NCBI RefSeq assembly: GCF_016862275.1
Contig: NZ_BOMQ01000013.1
Span: forward strand, 1-40,403
Reading direction: 5' to 3'
Length of the DNA: 40,403 bases
DNA from: Actinoplanes nipponensis
GTDB taxonomy: Bacteria > Actinomycetota > Actinomycetes > Mycobacteriales > Micromonosporaceae
This document shows positions 1 through 7,182 of the stretch, piece by piece. The translations under genes and the position numbers were made by a program. Every line of letters starts with the position of its first letter. Position 1 is the stretch's first letter. The notes beneath the pieces were generated by a model. That model worked only from the letters and a program-made list of their open reading frames with translations, did no database searches and had not been told where the DNA came from.

Positions 1-18
1 AACTAGCTGAGCGAAAGT

Positions 19-60
19 CCCGCCGCCCAGCCCGGATCACTCCGGTCTGCTGGCGGCGGG
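19..60 (-). terminator. Stem-loop downstream of the DUF349 gene
   Basis: The left arm CCCGCCGCC (then a bulged c and AGC) pairs with GCTGGCGGCGGG at 49-60, and CCGGA/TCCGG pairs inside it. It lies 41 nt past the stop of the minus-strand DUF349 gene. There is no long T run, which is common for actinobacterial terminators. It could equally serve a gene lying left of the window. Confidence 0.55.
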
Positions 61-101
61 ACCCTGTGCCCGTACCGGAAAACGGTTTTGATCCTGCGAG
101 A

Positions 102-1310
102 TCAGCCCGCCTGCTCGGCGAGGGAGAGGAACTGGCGCTTGGACGCCAGGGCCTGCTCCGCCTCCTTGATCCGCTTCGCGTCGCCCGCCGCCTGGGCCCG
201 GGCCAGCCGCTGCTCGGCCTCGGCGACCTGCTCGCGCATCTGCTGGAGCAGCGGGTTGTCCTGCGGGGTGGTCTTGCGCCAGGCCGAGTCCATCGCCACC
301 CGGATGCGGTCCTCGGCGGCCCGCCAGCGGCGGTCCAGCGACGCGGTCGACTCGCGCGGCACCCGGCCGGCGTCGTGCCAGGCCGCCTGCAGGTCGCGGA
401 GCTTGTTCTGGGCGCCGCGCGGGTCCGCGTCGACGTCCAGGGCCTCGACCTCGGCCAGGATGGCCTGCTTCTTCTCCAGGTTGCCCTTGAACTCGGCGTC
501 GCGGGCCGAGAAGACCTCGCTGCGCCGGGTGAAGAACGCGTCCTGGGCGGCCCGGAAGCGTTCCCAGAGGCGCTGCTCGGCCTCCTTGGCGGCGCGGGGC
601 GCGGCCTTCCACTCGTTCATCAGGTCCTTGAGCCGGTTGGCCGTGGCCGACCACTCGGTCGACTCGGCCAGCGTCTCGGCCTCCTTGACCAGCTCTTCCT
701 TGGCCGACTGGGCCTGCTTGCGCTGGCCGTCCAGGGTGGCGAAGTGCGCGCCGCGGCGGCGGGTGAAGCCGTCGCGGGCGGCCGCGAAGCGCTTCCACAG
801 CTCGCCGTCGGTTTTCTTGTCGACGCCGCGGATGGTCTTCCACTCGTCGAGGATCTCCTTGAGCCGGTCGCCCGCGCTCTTCCACCCGGTCGACTCGGCG
901 GCGATCGTCTCCGCCTCCTCGACCAGGGCGGTCTTGCGGGCCAGGGCCTCGCCGCGGGCCGCCTCGCGGGCGGCCTTGGCCTCGCCGGCCTTCTCCTCGG
1001 CGAGCGCGGTGAGCCGGTCGAGGCGCGCGGCGAGCCCGTCGATGTCGCCGACGACGTGGGCCTCGTCCAGGCCCGCACGGATCCGCTTCACGCTGGTCAG
1101 CGAGTGCGTGGCGTCCGCGGCGCCGGACTTCAGCCGGGCCTCGATGAGGTCGACCTCGGTGACCAGGTCCGCGAAGCGCCGGGCGAAGTGGGCCAGGCCC
1201 TCCTCGGGGGTGCCCGCCTGCCACGAGCCGACCACGCGGTCGCCCTCGGCCGTCTTCACATACACGGTGCCGTCGGCATCCACGCGCCCGAAGGCCGTCC
1301 AGTCGTTCAT
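102..1310 (-). CDS. DUF349 coiled-coil domain protein
   Basis: A 402-residue acidic, Ala/Glu/Arg-rich protein built of repeated helical modules of about 70-80 residues. Trp-containing segments such as 'RLKDLMNEWKAAPRAAKEAE' and 'RLKEILDEWKTIRGVDKKTD' recur, which is typical of DUF349 repeats; the N-terminus (MNDWTAFGRVDADGTVYVKT) forms a small conserved cap. There is no signal peptide or membrane segment, so it should be cytoplasmic. The family has no settled biochemical function. The start at 1310 was preferred to an upstream ATG at 1418 because GAGGGTGG precedes it and the 36 extra residues are low-complexity Arg/Gly. It is transcribed away from miaA across a 172-bp gap. Confidence 0.9.
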   Translation of the reverse strand: MNDWTAFGRVDADGTVYVKTAEGDRVVGSWQAGTPEEGLAHFARRFADLVTEVDLIEARLKSGAADATHSLTSVKRIRAGLDEAHVVGDIDGLAARLDRLTALAEEKAGEAKAAREAARGEALARKTALVEEAETIAAESTGWKSAGDRLKEILDEWKTIRGVDKKTDGELWKRFAAARDGFTRRRGAHFATLDGQRKQAQSAKEELVKEAETLAESTEWSATANRLKDLMNEWKAAPRAAKEAEQRLWERFRAAQDAFFTRRSEVFSARDAEFKGNLEKKQAILAEVEALDVDADPRGAQNKLRDLQAAWHDAGRVPRESTASLDRRWRAAEDRIRVAMDSAWRKTTPQDNPLLQQMREQVAEAEQRLARAQAAGDAKRIKEAEQALASKRQFLSLAEQAG

Positions 1311-1470
1311 GAGCCCACCCTCGTTCTCCCGGCTGCGCGGGCCTCGTCGCCCGCGACCGCCGCCATAGCGCAGTCGAACGCCATCATCCCATCGGCATTC
1401 TTTCTCGCGCATTGTCACAGGTCCAACCCGGTTCCGGGGAAGCGCCCGCGAACGACCGTGACCAGCCCGT

Positions 1471-1476
1471 TACGGT
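1471..1476 (+). promoter_or_regulatory. -10 element TACGGT of miaA (leaderless)
   Basis: TACGGT fits the TAnnnT actinobacterial -10 consensus. It ends 6 nt before the GTG of miaA, so transcription would begin at or next to the start codon. No Shine-Dalgarno is visible and no convincing -35 was found. Confidence 0.5.
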
Positions 1477-1482
1477 GGCTCC

Positions 1483-2400
1483 GTGCCTTTGCTCCCGCCT
1501 GTCGGAGTCATCGCGGTCGTGGGACCCACCGCGGCCGGGAAATCCGCCCTCAGCATCGCCCTCGCGCACGCCCTCGGCGGCGAGGTGGTCAACGCGGACT
1601 CCATGCAGCTCTACCGCGGGATGGACATCGGCACCGCCAAACTGACCGTTGACGAGCGCGAAGGCGTCCCGCACCACGTGCTGGACGTCTGGGACGTGCG
1701 TGAGCCGGCCAGCGTCGCGGCCTATCAGGAGCTGGCCCGCGCGGCCGTTGACGACATCCTGTCCCGGGGCCGGGTGCCGCTGCTCGTCGGCGGCTCCGGG
1801 CTCTACCTGCGGGCGGTTCTGGAGGAGTTCGAATTTCCCGGCACGGATCCCGCCATTCGGGAGCGGCTGGAGCTGGAGCTCGCCGACGAGGGACCGGCGC
1901 CGCTGCACGAGCGGCTGCGCACGCTCGACGAACCGGCCGCCGCGAAGATCCTGCCGTCCAACGGGCGGCGGATCGTCCGGGCCCTGGAAGTGATCGAGCT
2001 GACCGGCGCGCCGTTCACCGCCTCGCTGCCGGCGCCCACGCCGTACTACCCGTCGGTGCAGCTGGGCGTCGACCGCGCGGCCGAGGGGCTGGACGCCCGG
2101 ATCGCCAACCGGGTCGACCTGATGTGGGCGGCCGGGCTGCTCGACGAGGTACGCGCGCTGGACGGGCTGCGCGAGGGCCGGACGGCGAGCCGGGCCCTGG
2201 GCTACCAGCAGGCCCTGGCCCAGCTCGACGGCGAGCTCAGCCGGGCCGAGGCGGTCGCGGAGACCGTCCGGGCCACCCGGCGGTTCGTCCGCCGGCAGCG
2301 GTCCTGGTTCCGCCGCGACCCGCGGATCACCTGGCTCGACGGCGCGTCGCCGACCCTGACGGAGGACGCGTTGGCGGCCTGCGCGGCGGCTGCGCGATGA
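1483..2400 (+). CDS. miaA: tRNA dimethylallyltransferase MiaA
   Basis: Transfers a dimethylallyl group to N6 of A37 in tRNAs reading UNN codons, the first step of i6A/ms2i6A formation. At 305 residues it has the usual family length. The P-loop GPTAAGKS lies at residues 14-21, followed by the family signature around 'VVNADSMQLYRGMDIGTAK' with its catalytic Asp, 'HHVLDVWD', and the 'LVGGSGLYLRAVL' segment. The C-terminal RRQRSWFRRD motif is conserved. The start is a GTG without a ribosome binding site, preceded by a -10 box. Its stop overlaps the dapF start (ATGA), suggesting translational coupling. Confidence 0.97.
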   Translation: MPLLPPVGVIAVVGPTAAGKSALSIALAHALGGEVVNADSMQLYRGMDIGTAKLTVDEREGVPHHVLDVWDVREPASVAAYQELARAAVDDILSRGRVPLLVGGSGLYLRAVLEEFEFPGTDPAIRERLELELADEGPAPLHERLRTLDEPAAAKILPSNGRRIVRALEVIELTGAPFTASLPAPTPYYPSVQLGVDRAAEGLDARIANRVDLMWAAGLLDEVRALDGLREGRTASRALGYQQALAQLDGELSRAEAVAETVRATRRFVRRQRSWFRRDPRITWLDGASPTLTEDALAACAAAAR

Positions 2401-3251
2401 TGGACCGCGTGTTGTTCACCAAGGGCCATGGCACCGGCAACGACTTCGTCATCCTGGGCGACCCGGACGGGGCGCTGGGGCTGACTCCCGCGCTGGTCGC
2501 GGCGCTGTGCGACCGGCGCCGCGGCATCGGCGCCGACGGCGTGCTGCGGGTCGTGCGCAGCGCCAAGCACCCGGACGGCGCCGGCCACGCCGGTGACGCC
2601 GAGTGGTTCATGGACTACTGGAACGCCGACGGCTCCCTCGCCGAGATGTGCGGCAACGGCGTCCGCGTCTTCTCCCGCTACCTGGTGGCGGGCGGCCTGG
2701 CCACGCCCGGCCCGGAGGGCCTGCCGGTGGCCACGCGGGCCGGCGTCGTGCGCGCGCTGGTCGGCGCGGACACGATCTCCGTCCACATGCGCACCCCCGA
2801 GGTGTACGCGGCCAGCACGGCGACCGTCGGCCCGCTGACCTTCCCGGGTGTCGCCGTGAACTGCGGCAACCCGCACCTGGTGTGCGGCCTGCACGACAGC
2901 CTGCCGCTGTCCTCGCTCGACCTGCACGTGGCGCCCGGCTTCGACCCGGCGCTGTTCCGCTCCGGGGTCAACGTGGAGTTCACCACGCCGGGGGAGCCGG
3001 TCGAGGGCGCCGACCTGCACGTGCACATGCGGGTCTACGAACGCGGCTCGGCCGAGACGCTGTCCTGCGGCTCCGGCGCCCTCGCGGTCGGCGCGGTGGC
3101 GCTGCGCGACGCCGGGCTGGCCGAGGGCGTGATCGCCGTGGACGTGCCGGGCGGCCGGCTCACCGTCACCCACCGCGACGGCGCCTGGTGGCTCGCGGGC
3201 CCGGCGGTGCTGGTCGCCACGGGCGAGGTCGACCCGGCGGCCCTGGCCTGA
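2397..3251 (+). CDS. dapF: Diaminopimelate epimerase DapF
   Basis: Interconverts LL- and meso-diaminopimelate for lysine and peptidoglycan synthesis. Both catalytic cysteines are present: C85 in AEMCGNGVR and C224 in LSCGSGALAVG. The N-terminal FTKGHGTGNDFVI segment is also typical. Counted from the first of two adjacent ATGs the protein has 284 residues, a normal length; the second ATG (2400) is equally possible. It overlaps the miaA stop by 4 nt (ATGA) and its own stop overlaps the next gene's ATG by one base (TGATG). The three genes should therefore form one message. A longer upstream extension of the frame is only miaA read in another frame. Confidence 0.97.
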   Translation: MMDRVLFTKGHGTGNDFVILGDPDGALGLTPALVAALCDRRRGIGADGVLRVVRSAKHPDGAGHAGDAEWFMDYWNADGSLAEMCGNGVRVFSRYLVAGGLATPGPEGLPVATRAGVVRALVGADTISVHMRTPEVYAASTATVGPLTFPGVAVNCGNPHLVCGLHDSLPLSSLDLHVAPGFDPALFRSGVNVEFTTPGEPVEGADLHVHMRVYERGSAETLSCGSGALAVGAVALRDAGLAEGVIAVDVPGGRLTVTHRDGAWWLAGPAVLVATGEVDPAALA

Positions 3252-4000
3252 TGGCCGCGCTGCACCGCGTGGCGCACCGCGGCTATTCCGCCGTCGCGCC
3301 CGAGAACACCCTGCCCGCGCTGGCCGCGGGGGTGCTGGCCGGGGCGACGTTCATCGAGTTCGACGTGCGGACCACGGCCGACGGCGTGCCCGTGGTGATC
3401 CACGACCGCACCGTGGACCGCACCACGGACGGCGCCGGCCACGTCGCCGAGCTGACCCTGGACGAGATCTCCGGGCTGGACGCGGGCTCGTGGTTCTCCC
3501 CGGCCTACGCGGGGCTCCGCGTCCCGCTGCTGCGTGAGGTCATCGACCTGCTGCGCCCGTACGCCCAGCCCCGGGTCGAGCTGCTCCTGGAGATCAAGCC
3601 GCCGGCCACCCGCGAGCAGGTGAAAGTGATCATCGCCCAGGTCGCCGAGGCCGGCCTGCTGGACCGCACGGTGGTGCAGAGCTTCGACCCGGCCGTCGTA
3701 CGGCTGGCCGGGGAAGCCGCCCCGGAGGTACGCCTGGGGCTGCTCCGCCACGGCTTCGACGACGGGCAGGTCGAGGTGGCGCGGGCGCTGCGCCTGCGCT
3801 ACGTCAACCCGGACCTGCGGGCGGTGCTGGCCGACCCGGCGACGGTGGCGGCGCTGGCCGCGGAGGGCGTCGGCGTGATGCCGTGGACGCCCAACGACAT
3901 CTCCCTGTGGGCGCCCCTGGTCGAGGCCGGCGTGGCCGGCCTGATCAACGATCGGACCGGCGAGCTGACCGGCTGGAGCCTCGCCCGCGGCCTGGGCTGA
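3251..4000 (+). CDS. Glycerophosphodiester phosphodiesterase family protein
   Basis: Hydrolyses glycerophosphodiesters to sn-glycerol-3-phosphate and an alcohol. The 249-residue TIM barrel has the family motifs: HRG at 9-11, PENT at 17-20, the metal ligands E36 and D38 in FIEFDVR, and the catalytic H51-D52 pair. The C-terminal 'GVGVMPWTPNDI' and 'GLINDRTGEL' segments are also typical. No signal peptide is seen, so it is predicted to be cytoplasmic. The start overlaps the dapF stop by one base. This gene sits between dapF and hflX, where those two are often adjacent in actinobacteria, so it looks like an insertion into the old order. Substrate is not predictable. Confidence 0.93.
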   Translation: MAALHRVAHRGYSAVAPENTLPALAAGVLAGATFIEFDVRTTADGVPVVIHDRTVDRTTDGAGHVAELTLDEISGLDAGSWFSPAYAGLRVPLLREVIDLLRPYAQPRVELLLEIKPPATREQVKVIIAQVAEAGLLDRTVVQSFDPAVVRLAGEAAPEVRLGLLRHGFDDGQVEVARALRLRYVNPDLRAVLADPATVAALAAEGVGVMPWTPNDISLWAPLVEAGVAGLINDRTGELTGWSLARGLG

Positions 4001-4025
4001 GCGCGCCCGGGCCCGGGCGCGCTCA
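3998..4025. terminator. 28-bp perfect palindrome containing both convergent stop codons
   Basis: The 28 bases are a perfect palindrome with core CCCGGGCCCGGG. The first three bases are the TGA of the GDPD gene and the last three are the reverse-complement TGA of the malic enzyme gene. It should fold on transcripts of either strand and act as a compact bidirectional terminator. Confidence 0.75.
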
Positions 4026-5483
4026 GAAGGTCGTCTCGGGCGCCGTCTCCAGCTCGGCCTCGGGGACCGCCGCCGGGTTGGCCGGGGTCTGCGCGCCCTT
4101 GACCACCGCGCGGATCGCCGCGGCCACCGCCGGGGTCACCCGGGAGTCGAAGACGCTGGGCACGATCACCGTCGGGTTCAGCTTGTCCTCGCCCACCACG
4201 TCGGCGATCGCCATCGCCGCGGCCAGCGCCATCTCCTCGGTGAACTCCTCGGCGCTGACGTCGAGCATGCCGCGGAACACGCCCGGGAAGGCCAGCACGT
4301 TGTTGATCTGGTTGGGCTGGTCGGAGCGGCCGGTGGCGACCACCGCGGCGTGCTGGCGGGCCTCCCGCGGGTCCACCTCGGGATCCGGGTTGGCCAGCGC
4401 GAAGACGATCGACTTGTCGGCCATCCCGGCGATGTCGGCCCCGGTCAGCAGGTTCGGCGCGCTGACCCCGATGAAGACGTCGGCGCCGACGATCGCGCCC
4501 TTCAGGTCGCCGCTGTAGTTGTCCTTGTTGGTGTGCTCGGTGAGCCACTGCCAGGTCGGGTTGAGGTCGTCCATGCCGCGGTGCAGGGCGCCCCGGCGGT
4601 CGTACGCGATGATGTCGCCCACGCCCTGGCGCAGCAGCAGCTTCATGATCGCGGTGCCCGCGGCCCCGGCCCCGGAGACCACCACCTTGACGTCGGCCAG
4701 GTTCTTGCCGACCACCCGCAGCGCGTTGGTCAGCGCGGCCAGCACGCAGATCGCGGTGCCGTGCTGGTCGTCGTGGAAGACCGGGATGTCCAGCAGCTCG
4801 CGCAGCCGCATCTCGATCTCGAAGCACCGCGGCGCCGCGATGTCCTCCAGGTTGATCCCGCCGTACGCCGGGGCGATCGCCTTGACGATGGCCACGATCT
4901 CGTCGGTGTCCTGGGTGTCCAGCACGACCGGCCAGGCGTCCACCCCGCCGAACCGCTTGAACAGCGCGGCCTTGCCCTCCATCACCGGCATCGCGGCGGC
5001 CGGGCCGATGTTGCCCAGGCCCAGCACGGCCGAGCCGTCGCTGACCACGGCCACCGTGTTGCGCTTGATGGTGAGCCGGCGCGCGTCGGCCGGGTTCTCC
5101 GCGATGGCCATGCACACCCGCGCCACGCCCGGCGTGTACGCCCGCGACAACTCGTCCCGGTTGCGCAGGGCGACCTTGGAGCTGACCTCGATCTTGCCGC
5201 CCAGGTGCAGCAGGAACGTGCGGTCGGAGACCTTGCGGACGTCGACGCCGTCCTGCTCCTCCAGCTGCTTGACGACCTGGTCGGCGTGGCTGGAGTCGGC
5301 GGTGTCGCAGGTGAGGTCGACCAGCACCCGGGTGGGGTCGGAGTCCACCACGTCGAGGGCCGTCACGATCGCACCGGCCTCGCCGACGCAGGTGGTGAGC
5401 CGGCCGATGGACGAGGCGTCGGCGGTCACGGCGATTCGGATCGTGATCGAGAATCCTGCGCTGGGCAGGCGGGTGGTCACCAC
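4023..5483 (-). CDS. ACT-domain NAD(P)-dependent malic enzyme
   Basis: Oxidatively decarboxylates malate to pyruvate, linking the TCA cycle to pyruvate/acetyl-CoA. An N-terminal ACT domain occupies about residues 10-85 (ITIRIAVTADASSIGRLTTCVGEAG), a predicted amino-acid sensor. The malic domain follows with 'AYTPGVARVCMAIAENP' and 'LGLGNIGP', then the NAD-binding 'VVVSGAGAAGTAIMKLLL'. The ordinary metal-binding ED region (FEIEMRLRELLDIPVFHDDQHGTA) is intact. The start at GTG 5483 is chosen because GGAGGGA lies 5 nt upstream; the next GTG (5480) would also fit, and the longer frame to 5576 lacks a binding site. About 486 residues. Cofactor preference cannot be read from sequence. Confidence 0.93.
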   Translation of the reverse strand: MVTTRLPSAGFSITIRIAVTADASSIGRLTTCVGEAGAIVTALDVVDSDPTRVLVDLTCDTADSSHADQVVKQLEEQDGVDVRKVSDRTFLLHLGGKIEVSSKVALRNRDELSRAYTPGVARVCMAIAENPADARRLTIKRNTVAVVSDGSAVLGLGNIGPAAAMPVMEGKAALFKRFGGVDAWPVVLDTQDTDEIVAIVKAIAPAYGGINLEDIAAPRCFEIEMRLRELLDIPVFHDDQHGTAICVLAALTNALRVVGKNLADVKVVVSGAGAAGTAIMKLLLRQGVGDIIAYDRRGALHRGMDDLNPTWQWLTEHTNKDNYSGDLKGAIVGADVFIGVSAPNLLTGADIAGMADKSIVFALANPDPEVDPREARQHAAVVATGRSDQPNQINNVLAFPGVFRGMLDVSAEEFTEEMALAAAMAIADVVGEDKLNPTVIVPSVFDSRVTPAVAAAIRAVVKGAQTPANPAAVPEAELETAPETTF

Positions 5484-5564
5484 GGTGTTCCCTCCGTCGT
5501 TGGCGGGTGCGTACCCGCATTCTTGCGCTTCGGGAATACCCCGGACCAATCCGGTGGTTACTGA

Positions 5565-5590
5565 TGAGTCAGACACTCAGGCTTTAACGT
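5565..5590 (+). promoter_or_regulatory. Probable hflX promoter with inverted repeat in the spacer
   Basis: TAACGT at 5585-5590 fits the TAnnnT -10 consensus and CTGATG at 5561-5566 is a weak -35 at 18 bp. The inverted repeat TGAGT-cagac-ACTCA at 5565-5579 falls between them, where a repressor could sit. A second small repeat, CCGGA-ccaa-TCCGG, lies at 5542-5555. The 214-bp gap serves the divergent malic enzyme and hflX genes. Confidence 0.35.
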
Positions 5591-5697
5591 CTTTAGGCCG
5601 TTTCGGGTGGTGGGCGGGGTGGTCGGACGGGCTCTGCCCCGTTATGTGGATGCGCCGGCCCGTCGGGCGTGCCACGATCGGGCGGAGGAGGTCACTT

Positions 5698-7095
5698 TTG
5701 CGTACTGAGGTATTCGAACCGGATGTCACCACCGGTGAGCTGGAGCTCGAGGAGCGCCATTCACTGCGTCGGGTCGCCGGACTCTCCACCGAGCTCACGG
5801 ACGTCACCGAGGTCGAGTACCGCCAGTTGCGGCTCGAACGGGTCGTCCTGGTCGGTGTCTGGACCGGGGGCAGCGTCCAGGACGCCGACAATTCCCTCAC
5901 CGAGCTGGCCGCGCTGGCCGAGACGGCGGGCTCGGAGGTGCTCGAGGGCCTCATCCAGCGGCGCAGCCAGCCCGACTCCGCCACGTTCATCGGCCGCGGC
6001 AAGGTCGACGAGCTGCGGGACGTGGTCATCGCCACCGGCGCCGACACGGTCATCTGCGACGGCGAGCTGTCGCCCTCGCAGCTGCGCAAGCTCGAGGAAC
6101 AGGTCAAGGTCAAGGTCGTCGACCGGACCATGCTGATCCTGGACATCTTCGCCCAGCACGCGAAGAGCAAGGAGGGCAAGGCCCAGGTCGAGCTGGCCCA
6201 GCTCCAGTACCTGCTGCCCCGGCTGCGCGGCTGGGGTGAGTCGCTGTCCCGGCAGGGTGGCGGCGCGGGCGGCTCGGGGGGCGGCGGGGTCGGCACCCGT
6301 GGTCCCGGTGAAACCAAGATCGAGACGGACCGGCGGCGGATCAACACCCGCATCTCGAAGCTCAAGCGCGAGATCAAGGCGCTGCGGACGGTACGTCAGA
6401 CCAAGCGGGCCAAGCGCACCAACAGCGGCGTGCCCGCGGTGGCCATCGCCGGCTACACCAACGCCGGCAAGTCCAGCCTGCTCAACCGCCTCACGTCGGC
6501 GGGCGTGCTGGTGGAGGACGCGCTGTTCGCCACCCTCGACCCGACCACGCGTCGCACGGCGGCCGAGGACGGGCGGGTCTTCACGATCTCCGACACGGTC
6601 GGCTTCGTCCGGCACCTGCCGCACCACATCGTCGAGGCGTTCCGCTCGACGCTGGAGGAGGTCGCCTACTCGGACCTGATCGTGCACGTGGTGGACGGCG
6701 CGCACCCCGACCCCGAGGGTCAGGTGTCGGCGGTCCGCGAGGTGCTCGGCGAGGTGGGCGCGGACCGCATCCCGGAGCTGCTGGTCGTCAACAAGATGGA
6801 CGCGGCCGACGAGGAGACCGTCCTGCGGCTGAAGCGGGCCTGGCCGGACGCCGTGTTCGTGTCGGCCCGCTCGGGCCTGGGCATCGAGGAGCTGCACGCG
6901 GCGATCGCCCAGCGGCTGCCGCGGCCGGCCGTCGACATGCGGGTGCTGCTGCCGTACGACCGGGGTGACCTGGTCGCGCGGATCCACCGCGGCGGGCAGG
7001 TGCTGGACACCCGGCACACCGAGCAGGGCACGGAGCTGAAGGTCCGGGTGGGCCAACAGCTCGCCGCCGAGCTGGAGAACTTCCGGGCGCCCTGA
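5698..7095 (+). CDS. hflX: Ribosome-associated GTPase HflX
   Basis: HflX binds the 50S subunit and splits stalled or heat-damaged ribosomes. The 465-residue protein has the HflX N-terminal domain (TFIGRGKVDELRD), a Gly-rich linker near residues 185-203, then GTRGPGETKIETDRRRI. The G domain follows: GYTNAGKSS at 252-260, DTVGF at 299-303 and NKMD at 365-368. The TTG start is chosen because GGAGGAGG (5684-5691) sits 6 nt upstream. In-frame ATGs further upstream (e.g. 5645, 5651) lack a binding site. It diverges from the malic enzyme gene and is followed after 73 nt by the next gene in the same direction. Confidence 0.95.
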   Translation: MRTEVFEPDVTTGELELEERHSLRRVAGLSTELTDVTEVEYRQLRLERVVLVGVWTGGSVQDADNSLTELAALAETAGSEVLEGLIQRRSQPDSATFIGRGKVDELRDVVIATGADTVICDGELSPSQLRKLEEQVKVKVVDRTMLILDIFAQHAKSKEGKAQVELAQLQYLLPRLRGWGESLSRQGGGAGGSGGGGVGTRGPGETKIETDRRRINTRISKLKREIKALRTVRQTKRAKRTNSGVPAVAIAGYTNAGKSSLLNRLTSAGVLVEDALFATLDPTTRRTAAEDGRVFTISDTVGFVRHLPHHIVEAFRSTLEEVAYSDLIVHVVDGAHPDPEGQVSAVREVLGEVGADRIPELLVVNKMDAADEETVLRLKRAWPDAVFVSARSGLGIEELHAAIAQRLPRPAVDMRVLLPYDRGDLVARIHRGGQVLDTRHTEQGTELKVRVGQQLAAELENFRAP

Positions 7096-7140
7096 CCCGC
7101 CGACCCGTCCCACCAGGGTTGATCCACGCGTAACACCGGT

Positions 7141-7182
7141 ACGAGACGCCGCATGCGACACTGATCGGATGCGGCGTCTCGT
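7141..7182 (+). promoter_or_regulatory. 14-bp perfect inverted repeat spanning the start codon of the next gene
   Basis: ACGAGACGCCGCAT (7141-7154) and ATGCGGCGTCTCGT (7169-7182) are perfect reverse complements around a 14-nt loop, with three further G-U pairs possible at the base. The ATG opening the right arm is the start codon of the downstream gene. It could end hflX transcripts, hide the start codon in read-through mRNA, or be a protein-binding site. GACACT (7157-7162) in the loop is a possible leaderless -10. Confidence 0.6.
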
